DNA from: Banduia mediterranea
Lineage (GTDB): Bacteria; Pseudomonadota; Gammaproteobacteria; Nevskiales; Nevskiaceae
Reading direction: 5' to 3'
Assembly: GCF_031846245.1 (NCBI RefSeq)
Contig: NZ_JAVRIC010000027.1
Coordinates: 1 to 55,620, forward strand
Length of the DNA stretch: 55,620 nucleotides
Made by a program: the position numbers and the translations under genes
The notes under the pieces: generated by a model
The model's input: the letters and a program-made list of their open reading frames with translations, nothing else
What the model was told of the DNA's origin: nothing
Database searches by the model: none
In this document: piece after piece, positions 1-8,309 of the stretch
Layout of the letters: each line of letters starts with the position of its first letter
Position numbering within the stretch: the stretch's first letter is position 1

Positions 1-18
1 TGTCAGCGTGCGCTTTAT

Positions 19-44
19 ACTGACACGGTATATACCGTGTCAGT
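19..44. promoter_or_regulatory. Perfect 26-bp palindromic operator upstream of the toxin-antitoxin pair
   Basis: The 26 bases are exactly self-complementary, with half-site ACTGACACGGTAT, and end 21 bases before the antitoxin start. The centre TATATA could act as a -10 element. A further TGTCAG half-site lies at positions 1-6. Ribbon-helix-helix antitoxins normally repress their own operon through palindromes in this position, so this is the likely autoregulatory operator. A ribosome binding site AAAGGAG lies at 53-59. The symmetry is seen directly; the binding protein is inferred. Confidence 0.75.
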
Positions 45-65
45 ACCTTTACAAAGGAGCGCACC

Positions 66-347
66 ATGACGAAAGAAGCCGTTTTCACGATGAAGCTGGA
101 ACCGGAGTTGCGCGCCGACTTCATGGCCGAAGTGGCCGGCGAAGATCGGCCTGCCTCCCAGGTCATGCGCGAGCTAATGCGCGGCTACATTGAGCAGCGC
201 CGCCAGGCCCGCGAATACGACGAATATCTGCGGCGCAAGGTAGAAGCTGGCCGTGCCTCAATGCGTGCCGGTCGAGGCCGGTCGAATGATGAGGTTGAAG
301 CCGCGTTCGCTGCCAGGCGCAACCAGGTGGCGGCGAGTCAGGCGTGA
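66..347 (+). CDS. Antitoxin of a ParD/RHH-type toxin-antitoxin pair
   Basis: A 93-residue protein whose first 40 residues (KEAVFTMKLEPELRADFMAE and the helix after it) look like a ribbon-helix-helix DNA-binding domain. The charged C-terminal half, rich in Arg, Glu and Ala, is typical of the disordered toxin-binding tail. The ATG follows AAAGGAG at a good distance. The stop codon overlaps the GTG start of the next gene by four bases (GTGA), which indicates translational coupling. It would neutralise the ParE-like toxin and repress the operon by binding the palindrome at 19-44. The exact antitoxin subfamily is not resolved. Confidence 0.8.
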   Translation: MTKEAVFTMKLEPELRADFMAEVAGEDRPASQVMRELMRGYIEQRRQAREYDEYLRRKVEAGRASMRAGRGRSNDEVEAAFAARRNQVAASQA

Positions 348-645
348 TAGTCGTCTGGACACTTGAAGCGGAACAAGACCGCGCCGACATTTGGGACCAC
401 ATCGTGGCCGATAGCCCCGGCGCGGCTGTTCGCATGGATGAGCTTTTCAGCGATGCGGCCGCTCGACTTGCCGCGCATCCAAAGATGGGCAAAACGGGCA
501 AGATTGCAGGCACCCGCGAGCTGATACCGCACGAAAGCTATAGGCTGGTGTATGAGATCGACGGGGCACGGTTTGGGTGCTGACCTTGGTGAATACCGCC
601 CGTCAATGGCCGCCAGTTAAGGATAATCGTAACTACTCACCCTAG
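344..645 (+). pseudogene. RelE/ParE-family toxin, C-terminus lost by frameshift
   Basis: Translation from GTG 344 gives a ParE-like fold (VVWTLEAEQDRADIWDHI, later HPKMGKTGKIAGTRELIPHE and YRLVYEIDG) and stops at 583 after 79 residues. The expected ParE ending is encoded in another frame from 568 onward: TVWVLTLVNTARQWPP, ending at a TAG at 643-645. Adding one G to the GGGG run at 563-566 restores a continuous protein of about 100 residues. The C-terminal strand lost here belongs to the toxin core, so the product is probably inactive, or the base was missed in sequencing. Family assignment is secure; the cause of the shift is not known. Confidence 0.75.
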
Positions 646-655
646 AGTGGACCCG

Positions 656-2035
656 TTACAGGATGTAGCGCGAAAGGTCTTCGTCGCCAGCCAGTGCCTG
701 CAATTTGTCGTTGACGTAGGCGGCGTCGATCCTGAGCGTGTGACCATCGCGATCCGGTGCGTCGAAGGCGATTTCCTCCATCAGCCTTTCCATCACCGTG
801 TGCAGGCGGCGCGCGCCGATGTTCTCGGTGGTTTCGTTGACCTGGAAGGCGACCTCGGCGACGCGGCGAATGCCGTCATCGGTGAAATCGACGGTGACGC
901 CTTCGGTCAGCATCAATGCCTTGTACTGCTCGATCAGCGAGTGCGCCGGTTCGCGCAGGATGCGCTCGAAATCGCCGACCTTGAGCGCGTCGAGTTCCAC
1001 GCGGATCGGCAGGCGGCCCTGCAATTCCGGAATCAGGTCCGAGGGCTTGGCCATGTGGAAGGCACCGCTGGCGATGAACAGCACATGGTCGGTGTTGATC
1101 GCGCCGTATTTGGTGGTCACATTGGCACCTTCCACCAGCGGCAGAAGATCGCGCTGCACGCCTTCGCGCGAGACATCGGCGCCGGCGTACTCGCCGCGTT
1201 TGCAGACCTTGTCGATTTCGTCGATGAAGACGATGCCGTTTTCCTCGGCGTTGTGCATCGCCTCGGCGCGGATGGCTTCTTCGTCGACGAGCTTGGCAGC
1301 TTCCTCGTCGATCAGCAGCGGCGTGGCCTCGCCGATCTTGATCCTGCGCGACTTGCTGCGGTTCTGGTTCATGTTCTGGAACATGGACTGCAGCTGCTGG
1401 GTCATTTCCTCCATGCCTGGCGGCCCCATGATCTCCATGCGCGGCGCGGACTGGCTCAGACGCAGTTCGATCTCCTTGTCGTCGAGCTTGCCCTCGCGCA
1501 ACTGCTTGCGGAAGACCTGGCGCGCGGCGCTGTTTTCGTTCTGGCGCTGTTGCGCGGCTTCGTCGAAATCCTTGGGCGGCGGCACCAGAGCGTCGAGGAT
1601 ACGATCCTCAGCCGCGAGTTCGGCGCGGGCGTGCACGCGCTGCATCGCCTGTTCGCGGGTCTTCTTGATCGAGACATCGGCCAGATCGCGGATGATCGAC
1701 TCCACATCCTTACCGACATAACCCACTTCGGTGAATTTCGTGGCCTCGACCTTCACGAACGGCGCGTTCGCCAACTTCGCGAGGCGGCGCGCAATCTCGG
1801 TCTTGCCGACGCCGGTCGGGCCGATCATGAGGATGTTCTTGGGCGTGATCTCGCCGCGCAGCTGTTCCGGCACCTGGCCTCGGCGCCAGCGGTTGCGCAG
1901 CGCGATGGCGACAGCGCGCTTGGCATCGGCCTGGCCGACGATGTGGCGATCCAGTTCCTGCACGATTTCGCGCGGGGTCATCATGCCGTTCTCGTCGGTC
2001 GGGTTGGCGGTCACGGGGGTGGTGAGAGTGTCCAT
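656..2035 (-). CDS. hslU: HslU, ATPase subunit of the HslUV (ClpYQ) protease
   Basis: 459 residues against about 443 in E. coli. After a short extra N-terminus comes the family opening [17 protein letters not shown], then Walker A GPTGVGKT at residues 72-79, the intermediate domain, and Walker [10 protein letters not shown] near residue 270. The C-terminus ends in SRYIL, the tail that inserts into the HslV ring. HslU unfolds substrates and feeds them to HslV in the cytoplasm. It lies 43 bases downstream of hslV on the same strand, the usual hslVU operon. This heat-shock protease is normally under sigma-32 control, but no such promoter was identified here. Confidence 0.97.
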   Translation of the reverse strand: MDTLTTPVTANPTDENGMMTPREIVQELDRHIVGQADAKRAVAIALRNRWRRGQVPEQLRGEITPKNILMIGPTGVGKTEIARRLAKLANAPFVKVEATKFTEVGYVGKDVESIIRDLADVSIKKTREQAMQRVHARAELAAEDRILDALVPPPKDFDEAAQQRQNENSAARQVFRKQLREGKLDDKEIELRLSQSAPRMEIMGPPGMEEMTQQLQSMFQNMNQNRSKSRRIKIGEATPLLIDEEAAKLVDEEAIRAEAMHNAEENGIVFIDEIDKVCKRGEYAGADVSREGVQRDLLPLVEGANVTTKYGAINTDHVLFIASGAFHMAKPSDLIPELQGRLPIRVELDALKVGDFERILREPAHSLIEQYKALMLTEGVTVDFTDDGIRRVAEVAFQVNETTENIGARRLHTVMERLMEEIAFDAPDRDGHTLRIDAAYVNDKLQALAGDEDLSRYIL

Positions 2036-2078
2036 GGCGTGCTCGTTGTTCGTGGGATGTGTCGGCGGCGCGGGGCGC

Positions 2079-2636
2079 TCAGGCCGACTCGGTGCCCGGC
2101 CTGTCGATCGATTCGATCGTCAGCGAATGATTGGTATAGATGCAGATGTCGGCGGCGATGTGCAGCGACTTCTCGCAGATTTCGCGGGCGGACAGTTCGG
2201 TGTTCTCGCTCAGGGCGATGGCGGCGGACTGCGCGAAGCTGCCGCCGGAACCGATGGCGATGACGCCGTGTTCGGGCTCCATCACGTCGCCGTTGCCGGT
2301 GATCATCAGCGAGGTCTCGGCGTCGGCCACCAGCAGCAAGGCTTCAAGGCGCCGCAGCATGCGGTCGGTGCGCCAGTCCTTGGCCATTTCGACGGCGGCG
2401 CGGGTGAGATTGCCGCCGTGCTTCTCCAGCTTGCCCTCGAAGCGCTCGAACAGGGTGAAGGCGTCGGCGGTGCCGCCAGCGAATCCGGCCATGACCTTGT
2501 CGCCGTAGAGCCGGCGCACCTTGCGCGCGTTGCCCTTGATCATGGTGTTGCCAAGGGAAACCTGGCCGTCACCGCCGAGTGCGACCTGATGGCCGCGGCG
2601 GACGCAAAGTATGGTGGTGCCGTCAAATTGTTGCAT
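2079..2636 (-). CDS. hslV: HslV, peptidase subunit of the HslUV protease
   Basis: Threonine peptidase of the proteasome-like family. The ATG at 2636 gives 185 residues opening [15 protein letters not shown]. Related proteins carry the same short leader before the TT pair whose first Thr becomes the N-terminal nucleophile after processing. The reading frame also continues upstream to a TTG at 2696, but those 20 residues have no family counterpart. Other markers are [41 protein letters not shown] and the ending [14 protein letters not shown]. It forms a double hexamer capped by HslU and is encoded just upstream of hslU. Confidence 0.95.
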   Translation of the reverse strand: MQQFDGTTILCVRRGHQVALGGDGQVSLGNTMIKGNARKVRRLYGDKVMAGFAGGTADAFTLFERFEGKLEKHGGNLTRAAVEMAKDWRTDRMLRRLEALLLVADAETSLMITGNGDVMEPEHGVIAIGSGGSFAQSAAIALSENTELSAREICEKSLHIAADICIYTNHSLTIESIDRPGTESA

Positions 2637-2707
2637 GGCGTTCGGGGGAGCCTGAAAACGAACTGCCAATGTGGGGGCCGCGACGGCTTCGTTCAAGTGC
2701 GGCGCGC

Positions 2708-3601
2708 TCAGCCCTTGCGCCGCGCGCGTGGGTGCGCCGCGTCATAAACCTTCGAAAGGTGCGAAAAATCGAGCTGGGTGTAGATCTGCGTGGTGGAAAT
2801 GCTGGCGTGCCCCAGCAATTCCTGGACGGCGCGCAGATCGCCGCTGGATTCCAGCAGATGCGTGGCGAAGGAATGACGCAGGCGGTGCGGATGCACCCGT
2901 ACGTCCAGACCCGCTCGCGCGCCGCGGGCCTGCACGCGCTGCTGGATGCTGCGCACGCTCATGCGCTGGCCGCGGCTGGAAATGAACAGCGCGGATTCGT
3001 CGCCGCGAAGCCAGTCGCCGCGGCGCTTCAGCCAATGCGCGATGGCCTGGTGCGCCATCGAGCCCACCGGCACGATGCGGGTCTTGCTGCCCTTGCCGGT
3101 GACACGAACCTCGTCGCCACCGAGCAGATCGTCCACATCCAGCGCCGCAAGTTCCGCCAGCCGCAGGCCGGAGGAATAGAACAGTTCCAGCAACGCGGTG
3201 TCGCGCAGGTTCAGGGCGTCGTCGCCGGTGGGCCTGAGCAGGTGCTCGACCTGATCCACCGACAGGGTCTTGGGCAGCGGCTTGTCGCGTTTCGGCGGGC
3301 GGATGCCGGCGGCCGGGTTGGCCTTGAGTTCGCCACGCTCCACCAATTCCCGCAGGAAGCTGCGCAGCGAGGACAGGTGGCGATGCACGCTCACGGGTTT
3401 GAGGCCCTTGCGGCGCAAGGCCATCACATAGGCGCGCACGCTGTGGGTGTCGATCTGGTCGGCGCGTTCGATGTCGCGCTCGATGCACAGTTGCGCGAAT
3501 CCGGCCAGGTCGCGTCGCGCGGCAGCCACACTGTGCGCAGACAGGCGTCGCTCATCGCGCAGGACGTCGAGGTAACGTGCAATGTCCTCGCGCAGCGTCA
3601 A
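2708..3601 (-). CDS. xerC: Tyrosine recombinase XerC
   Basis: 297 residues with an N-terminal SAM-like core-binding domain and a C-terminal catalytic domain. Visible active-site residues are R147 (SSGLRLAE), K172, H239 and R242 (HPHRLRHSF), H265 (LLGHAS) and Y274 (TQIYTQLD). XerC acts with XerD at dif to resolve chromosome dimers during division. The start is TTG at 3601, overlapping the TGA of the upstream DUF484 gene as TTGA, so translation is probably coupled. The order dapF - DUF484 - xerC is conserved in many gammaproteobacteria, which supports XerC rather than a phage integrase. Confidence 0.95.
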   Translation of the reverse strand: MTLREDIARYLDVLRDERRLSAHSVAAARRDLAGFAQLCIERDIERADQIDTHSVRAYVMALRRKGLKPVSVHRHLSSLRSFLRELVERGELKANPAAGIRPPKRDKPLPKTLSVDQVEHLLRPTGDDALNLRDTALLELFYSSGLRLAELAALDVDDLLGGDEVRVTGKGSKTRIVPVGSMAHQAIAHWLKRRGDWLRGDESALFISSRGQRMSVRSIQQRVQARGARAGLDVRVHPHRLRHSFATHLLESSGDLRAVQELLGHASISTTQIYTQLDFSHLSKVYDAAHPRARRKG

Positions 3602-4305
3602 CCGAGTCTCGCGCGCAGGGCGGCGGCCACGAGGTCCGCCGTCATTTCCAGAAAATACTTGCCCTGCTTGGGCTGGAAGCGATCCGCGTCGCGGGCGGCA
3701 AGGGCCAGCATGCCGAGATTGCGCTCCTTCTCCAGCGGCACGATCGCCGCCGACAACGGCAGCGGCCGTGCCTTGGGGAATAGCAGCTTCGCCCGCATTT
3801 CGCTGATCGGGCCGCAGTCGATCAACTTGGTGCGGAAGAAGTCATTGAAATGGCGGACGATCTGGCCGCTGGCGTCAAGCCGCGTGAGTCCGTCGATGTC
3901 CTGACGCAGCAGGGTCGGCGCGTGCACGCCGACGAAGACCTCGTCGACGCCGAAGTCGTCGCGCATCACCCGCGCCAGACTCGACACGACTGTTGCCAGC
4001 GTCGGCGCGCGCAGCAGTGCGCGCGCGAGGCGGTTGGCGGCATTGACGCGTTTTTCGTTCTCCTGCGCCGCGTCGACCAGACGCAGCAGGCGGTCTTCGA
4101 GCCGCGCGTTCTTGCCACGCAGGATCTCCACCTGGCGTTCGATCAGGGAAACGGCCGGCCCGCTGCCGTGGCGCACCTCCAGGGTCTCCAGCAGATGCGG
4201 ATGCCGCAGCAGGAAATCCGGGCTGCGCTTGAGAAAGGCGATCACTGCTTCTTCGGACATAGCGGTGCCCGTCTCTGTCGCCTCGTCCTTCACTGATTGA
4301 ACCAC
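3598..4305 (-). CDS. DUF484 family protein
   Basis: 235 residues from a GTG at 4305, which has a GGGGGA ribosome binding site. An in-frame ATG at 4260 is an alternative that removes 15 residues and the overlap with dapF. The N-terminal stretch SEEAVIAFLKRSPDFLLRHP is characteristic of DUF484, followed by a coiled coil (residues about 50-95, QVEILRGKNARLEDRLLRLV) and a GAF-like C-terminal domain. The family is nearly always found between dapF and xerC, yet its function is unknown. It is cytoplasmic, with no signal peptide or membrane segment. Confidence 0.9.
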   Translation of the reverse strand: MVQSVKDEATETGTAMSEEAVIAFLKRSPDFLLRHPHLLETLEVRHGSGPAVSLIERQVEILRGKNARLEDRLLRLVDAAQENEKRVNAANRLARALLRAPTLATVVSSLARVMRDDFGVDEVFVGVHAPTLLRQDIDGLTRLDASGQIVRHFNDFFRTKLIDCGPISEMRAKLLFPKARPLPLSAAIVPLEKERNLGMLALAARDADRFQPKQGKYFLEMTADLVAAALRARLG

Positions 4306-5129
4306 TCCAAATCCCCCGTGAATACCGTGCTTGCGGGTCCGGTCATGAAGACTGGCTGCCCTTCACCGTCCCACTCAATCTGCAGACTGCCACCTGGGAG
4401 TTGCACCGTCACGGCCTTACCGACGCGATCCCACAGGCGGGCGATCACCGCAGCGGCGCAGGCGCCGCTGCCGCAGGCCAGGGTTTCGCCGGCCCCGCGT
4501 TCATAGACGCGCAGGCGGAGGGTGTCGCGATCGACAATCTGCATGAAGCCGACGTTGGCCTGCTGCGGAAAGATCGCCTGCGTCTGCAAGCGCGGTCCCA
4601 GCGTGCGCACCGGCGCGGTGTCGAGATCGTCGACCAGGATCACCGCATGCGGATTGCCCATGCTCAGCGCGCCGAATTCCAGCGTGGCGCCATCCAGTTC
4701 GTGGCGATACCGCGTTTCGCGCTGCGTGGCCAGCATCGGAATATCGGCCGGTTCGAATCGCGGCGCGCCCATGTCCACACGAACCTGGCCATCCGCGAGC
4801 AACTGCAGCACCAGCACGCTGGATTGCGTGCGCACGCGGATCGTGTCGCGTTCGCTGAGTTTCTTGTCACGGACGAAGCGCGCCAGACAGCGTGCACCGT
4901 TGCCGCACTGGCCGGACTCGCTGCCGTCCGCGTTGTAGATGCGGTAATCGAAATCGATATCGGGCGCCGAGGCCGGCTCCACCACCAGAATCTGGTCGCA
5001 GCCCACGCCGAAGCGACGATCAGCGATGCGGCGCAGATCGTCCGCGCTGGGCACGAACGGCCGGCGCGTCGCGTCGATCACGACGAAGTCATTGCCGAGA
5101 CCGTGCATTTTGGTGAAGGATTGCCTCAT
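4290..5129 (-). CDS. dapF: Diaminopimelate epimerase
   Basis: 279 residues, normal length for DapF. It interconverts LL- and meso-diaminopimelate in lysine and peptidoglycan synthesis, using two cysteines without a cofactor. The first lies at C75 in SGQCGNGARC and the second near residue 220 in ETLACGSGACAAA. The opening KMHGLGNDFVVIDA is also diagnostic. The ATG at 5129 heads the block running to hslU. The adjacent divergent gene starts at 5153, so a two-way promoter region of only about 23 bases separates them. Confidence 0.97.
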   Translation of the reverse strand: MRQSFTKMHGLGNDFVVIDATRRPFVPSADDLRRIADRRFGVGCDQILVVEPASAPDIDFDYRIYNADGSESGQCGNGARCLARFVRDKKLSERDTIRVRTQSSVLVLQLLADGQVRVDMGAPRFEPADIPMLATQRETRYRHELDGATLEFGALSMGNPHAVILVDDLDTAPVRTLGPRLQTQAIFPQQANVGFMQIVDRDTLRLRVYERGAGETLACGSGACAAAVIARLWDRVGKAVTVQLPGGSLQIEWDGEGQPVFMTGPASTVFTGDLEWFNQ

Positions 5130-5152
5130 TCCCGAAAGCTTAACGCAGTCCC

Positions 5153-5560
5153 ATGCCCACCGAGACCCTGGCCGTGCATCGCGGCGGCTGTCATTGTGGC
5201 GCCGTTCGATTCGAAGTCACGGCGCCGACCAAGCTCACCGTGCAGCGCTGCAACTGCTCGATCTGCCGGATGCACGATTTTCTGCACCTGATCGTGCCGC
5301 ATGATCGGTTTTCGCTGCTGAGCGGTGAGGACCGGCTGAGTCGCTACACCTTCAACAGCGGTGTGGCGCAGCATCTGTTCTGCTCGATCTGCGGCGTGAA
5401 GTCGTTCTATGTGCCGCGCTCGAATCCGGACGGCTACTCGGTCAATCTGCGCTGTATCGATCCGTCCACGCTGGCGTCGGTACAGATCGAAGACTTCGAC
5501 GGGCAGAACTGGGAAGCCAACGCCCAGGGGCTGGCGGCGCTGTCGAACCCGCACCGCTGA
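5153..5560 (+). CDS. GFA/CENP-V domain zinc-binding protein
   Basis: 135 residues carrying the zinc-ligand pattern of the glutathione-dependent formaldehyde-activating (GFA/CENP-V) family: GGCHCGAVRFE near residues 12-22, CNCSIC near 33-38 and LFCSICGVKSFY near 75-86. Proteins of this type bind structural zinc. Only a few are linked to formaldehyde metabolism, and most have unknown substrates. No formaldehyde dehydrogenase gene is nearby, so function is left open. It is transcribed divergently from dapF. Confidence 0.88.
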   Translation: MPTETLAVHRGGCHCGAVRFEVTAPTKLTVQRCNCSICRMHDFLHLIVPHDRFSLLSGEDRLSRYTFNSGVAQHLFCSICGVKSFYVPRSNPDGYSVNLRCIDPSTLASVQIEDFDGQNWEANAQGLAALSNPHR

Positions 5561-5677
5561 GCCCGGCATACGCGGTGGCGGCTTGGATTGCTCTGGTGCG
5601 CATGCTAGAAAGCGGGGCGCATCGTCCAGTGTCGCCCAGAACCTCAATAAACAGCATTACGTATCAGGGGCAGTCCA

Positions 5678-6688
5678 ATGCAAGTCCTCGGTGTGGATAT
5701 CGGCTTCGGATTCACCAAGGCCACCGATGGTCGTCAGTACCAGATCTTCAAGTCCGTGGTCGGGGAATCCACGGAAATCCAGTTCAATGAGCCGCTGTTG
5801 CAGGCCAATGCGCCTTATGCGCGCCATATCGAGGTCGGCGGCGAAGGCTATTTTCTGGGCGAACTCGCGGAGGCGCAGTCGCGCGGGCGCGGTTTCACGC
5901 TGGATCAGTCTCAGTTCCTGCAGAAGTACGCGCAGACACTGGCGCTGGGCGCCACCGCACCGCTGATCAGCGGCAACGATCCGGTGCGCATCGTGACCGG
6001 CCTGCCGATCAGCTTCTACCGAAAGTACAAGGACACGCTCACGCAGTTGCTGCAGCGGCGTCACAGCTTCAACCTGATCAAACCCAATGGCGAGCGCGAG
6101 GAGAAGGTGATCTCGGTGGAGCGCGTGCGCGTGATTCCGCAGCCCTTCGGCTCGATGTTCGATCTGATGCTCAACGACATCGGCAAGCCGGCCAGCCAGC
6201 GCTTCGTCACCGAGAAGATCGGCATCATCGACGTGGGCTTTCGTACCGCCGACTACACCATCAGCGACAAGACGCGCTATTCGGAACGCGGCTCGCAGTC
6301 CTCGGACGCCGGCATCTCGCTGGCCTTCTCGGCGATCGCCAATGCCCTGATGGAGAAGAGCGGTGTCAGCGTGGAGCTGTACCGGCTCTACGACGCGGTC
6401 GGCAAGGGTTCGATCAAGATCAAGGGCAAGCGCTACGACATCACCAAGCTGGTGCAGCAGGCCTTCAGCGGCCTCGCCTCGCGCATCGCCACCGAGGTCA
6501 ACCGCCTGTGGGCGGACGACTGGGATATCGACGCGGTGGTGCTCACCGGCGGTGGCGGTGCGGTGCTCGCGCCCTACCTGCAATCACTGATCGAAGGCGA
6601 ACTGATCCCGGTGCCGGCGGATCAGGACGCGCGGCTCAACAACGTGGCCGGCTACTACAAGTACGGCATGCACGTCTGGGGCAGCTAG
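5678..6688 (+). CDS. ParM/Alp-like bacterial actin (StbA family)
   Basis: 336 residues with the actin-superfamily nucleotide-binding signatures in order: phosphate-1 LGVDIGFGFTKATDG (residues 3-18), the segment RIVTGLPISFY, phosphate-2 IGIIDVGFRTADYT near 185-200, and the adenosine loop VVLTGGGGAVLAPYL near 288-302. This arrangement is seen in plasmid-segregation actins (ParM, Alp7A) and archaeal Ta0583-like proteins, and differs from MreB and FtsA. No small DNA-binding ParR partner and no centromere-like repeat array were found beside it. A weak GGGG ribosome binding site precedes the ATG. Role on the chromosome is unknown; it may be a domesticated plasmid or phage gene. Confidence 0.8.
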   Translation: MQVLGVDIGFGFTKATDGRQYQIFKSVVGESTEIQFNEPLLQANAPYARHIEVGGEGYFLGELAEAQSRGRGFTLDQSQFLQKYAQTLALGATAPLISGNDPVRIVTGLPISFYRKYKDTLTQLLQRRHSFNLIKPNGEREEKVISVERVRVIPQPFGSMFDLMLNDIGKPASQRFVTEKIGIIDVGFRTADYTISDKTRYSERGSQSSDAGISLAFSAIANALMEKSGVSVELYRLYDAVGKGSIKIKGKRYDITKLVQQAFSGLASRIATEVNRLWADDWDIDAVVLTGGGGAVLAPYLQSLIEGELIPVPADQDARLNNVAGYYKYGMHVWGS

Positions 6689-6704
6689 CAGACTCCTGGC
6701 AGGC

Positions 6705-7286
6705 TCAGCTCGGTTCGAACAGCGGCTCCCAGAGGTCCCAGTCGATCTCCAGGCCAGGCACGGCCGCGACTTCGGTCTGGCCGCCGAGTTCGCGGATGTC
6801 GGCGGCGCCATAGCGCGCCCCGGCGTCCAGCCGGTAGATTGTCAGAATGCGGTCCACGGGATGGACCAACCAGTATTCGGGCACGCCGTAGCGTTCATAC
6901 AGGGCGCGCTTGGTGATCTGGTCCGTGCTGGCGGTGCTCGGTGACAGGATTTCGACGACCCAGTCCGGCGTTCCGATCAGCCCCGCCGGCGTGATCTTGC
7001 TGCGATCGCAGACGACCAGCAAGTCCGGTTGCACGATGCTGTCGCTGGTGTCGGCGCTGTTGAAGCGAACATCGAAGGGCGCCGCTCGCACATGACACTG
7101 CTTGCCGCGCAACTGTGCGTGCACTTGCGCGAGGATTTCCGCGCTCAGGCTCTGATGCGCATCTGACGGACTCGGCGACATCCCGTAGGCCACGCCGTCG
7201 ATGATCTCCCAGCGCTCATCTTCCGGAAACTTCAGATAGTCCGCGTAGGTGTAGTGTCGATCATCCTTGCGAATCGGCGTGCCCAT
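6705..7286 (-). CDS. Uma2 family (DUF820) putative endonuclease
   Basis: 193 residues. The family has a PD-(D/E)XK-like nuclease fold: RWEIIDGVAYGMSPSPS, an HQ near residue 45, SIVQPDLLVVCDRSKI with the acidic residue of the core, WVVEILSPSTASTDQITKR with the E and K positions, and YGVPEYWLVHP. Uma2 proteins are abundant in some genomes and their function is unproven. The ATG overlaps the TGA of the HAD gene (TGATG), with a TTG one codon earlier as a second option, so the two genes are probably co-translated. Confidence 0.85.
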   Translation of the reverse strand: MGTPIRKDDRHYTYADYLKFPEDERWEIIDGVAYGMSPSPSDAHQSLSAEILAQVHAQLRGKQCHVRAAPFDVRFNSADTSDSIVQPDLLVVCDRSKITPAGLIGTPDWVVEILSPSTASTDQITKRALYERYGVPEYWLVHPVDRILTIYRLDAGARYGAADIRELGGQTEVAAVPGLEIDWDLWEPLFEPS

Positions 7287-8137
7287 CAATCTGCTCCGCG
7301 GTCGGTGCCGGTTTCGGCATTATCGACCGATGCGGCGCTGTCGACAAAGCGACGCGCCAGCGCCAACAGTTCCGGCAGACTCGCCACCACGGTATCCGGG
7401 TGATGTGGATGGCGCGGCGTTTCGGGAAAGATTTTGTCGATCCAGGCCTGATCCCAGCCGGCGCCGTTGTAGAACACCGAGGTCACGCCGGCCTCGTTGG
7501 CGGCGATCACGTCGGTGGTGCTGTCGCCCACGTACCAGCAGCCGTGATCGGCCGGCGCTCCCAGGTTGTCCAGCGCCTTGAGAATCAGATCGGGATGCGG
7601 CTTGCGCTGCACCACGTCATCGCCACAGACCAGGGTGTCGAACAGCTCATTCCAGCCGGTGCCGTCCACCATGTAGATTTCGTGCGCCATGAACTGGCGC
7701 GCGCGGTTCGACAGCACGCCCAGGCGTATCCCCAGCGCGGACAGCGCCGTCAAGTGTTGCCGCGCATCGGCCTCCAAGGGTTTGACCGCACCGAAGTGCT
7801 TGCCGTAACTCTTGTCGAACTCGCGATGGGCGATGCGCTTGGCCTCCTGATCCTCGCCGAACAGCAGCTCGAAAATGTCGGTGCGCGAGACGCGGCGCTC
7901 GGCCTTGATCTTGGGATGCAGGCGGCCATGCTCGCGGATGTACTTGACCAGTTTCGCGTCTTCCATGGTCTTGGACTGCGCGGGCGGCACCACGCGATCG
8001 TGCAAGCCGATCTCGACCAGGCGCGGCAGCACGTCGTCCACCGCGTGGTACATCGCGTCCATGGTGTCGACCAGGGTCGCGTGCCAGTCGAACAGGATCA
8101 CGCGCGGTTTCGCGTGCGGCAGATGCAGGATGCTCAT
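7286..8137 (-). CDS. HAD-superfamily hydrolase with unusual motif I
   Basis: 283 residues from the ATG at 8137, chosen because homology begins there (MSILHLPHAKPRVILFDWHA); the frame runs on upstream to 8254. Motif I reads DWHATLVDT: the nucleophile Asp is present, but the usual second Asp (DxD) is His, reminiscent of the DWAGT motif of phosphonatases. Motif II LSNRARQF, motif III lysine in VQRKPHPDLI and motif IV WYVGDSTTDVIAA are standard. The protein is predicted to be a cytosolic phosphatase-type enzyme of the phosphoglycolate phosphatase branch. Substrate unknown. Confidence 0.8.
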   Translation of the reverse strand: MSILHLPHAKPRVILFDWHATLVDTMDAMYHAVDDVLPRLVEIGLHDRVVPPAQSKTMEDAKLVKYIREHGRLHPKIKAERRVSRTDIFELLFGEDQEAKRIAHREFDKSYGKHFGAVKPLEADARQHLTALSALGIRLGVLSNRARQFMAHEIYMVDGTGWNELFDTLVCGDDVVQRKPHPDLILKALDNLGAPADHGCWYVGDSTTDVIAANEAGVTSVFYNGAGWDQAWIDKIFPETPRHPHHPDTVVASLPELLALARRFVDSAASVDNAETGTDRGAD

Positions 8138-8232
8138 GCGTATTTCGGCGGACGGCTCTCTGGCGTCTACCTTACGCTTGCGGTGTCGCATCCGGAATGA
8201 ACGAATGGCGTTCGGACGTGGCACCATTTGTC

Positions 8233-8274
8233 CTGAAGCGGCGCCCAGCCGCACCTATAATCGAACGATCGTTC
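8233..8274 (+). promoter_or_regulatory. Promoter with TATAAT -10 and palindromic operator for the aldehyde dehydrogenase gene
   Basis: A perfect TATAAT lies at 8256-8261 with a weak -35 CTGAAG at 8233-8238 (17-base spacer). Immediately downstream, covering the expected transcription start, is the 12-bp perfect palindrome GAACGATCGTTC at 8263-8274. Such a site is typical of a TetR-family repressor, but no tetR gene is present in the neighbourhood. The dehydrogenase ATG follows 35 bases later. Confidence 0.6.
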
Positions 8275-8309
8275 AGGCTGAGCGTGAGCGGAAACGGAAG
8301 GAGCAGCCC

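Noticed and set aside
647-2263. Long open frame on the plus strand opposite hslU (538 codons)
   Set aside because: Shadow of hslU. High GC keeps the antisense frame open; no family resemblance.
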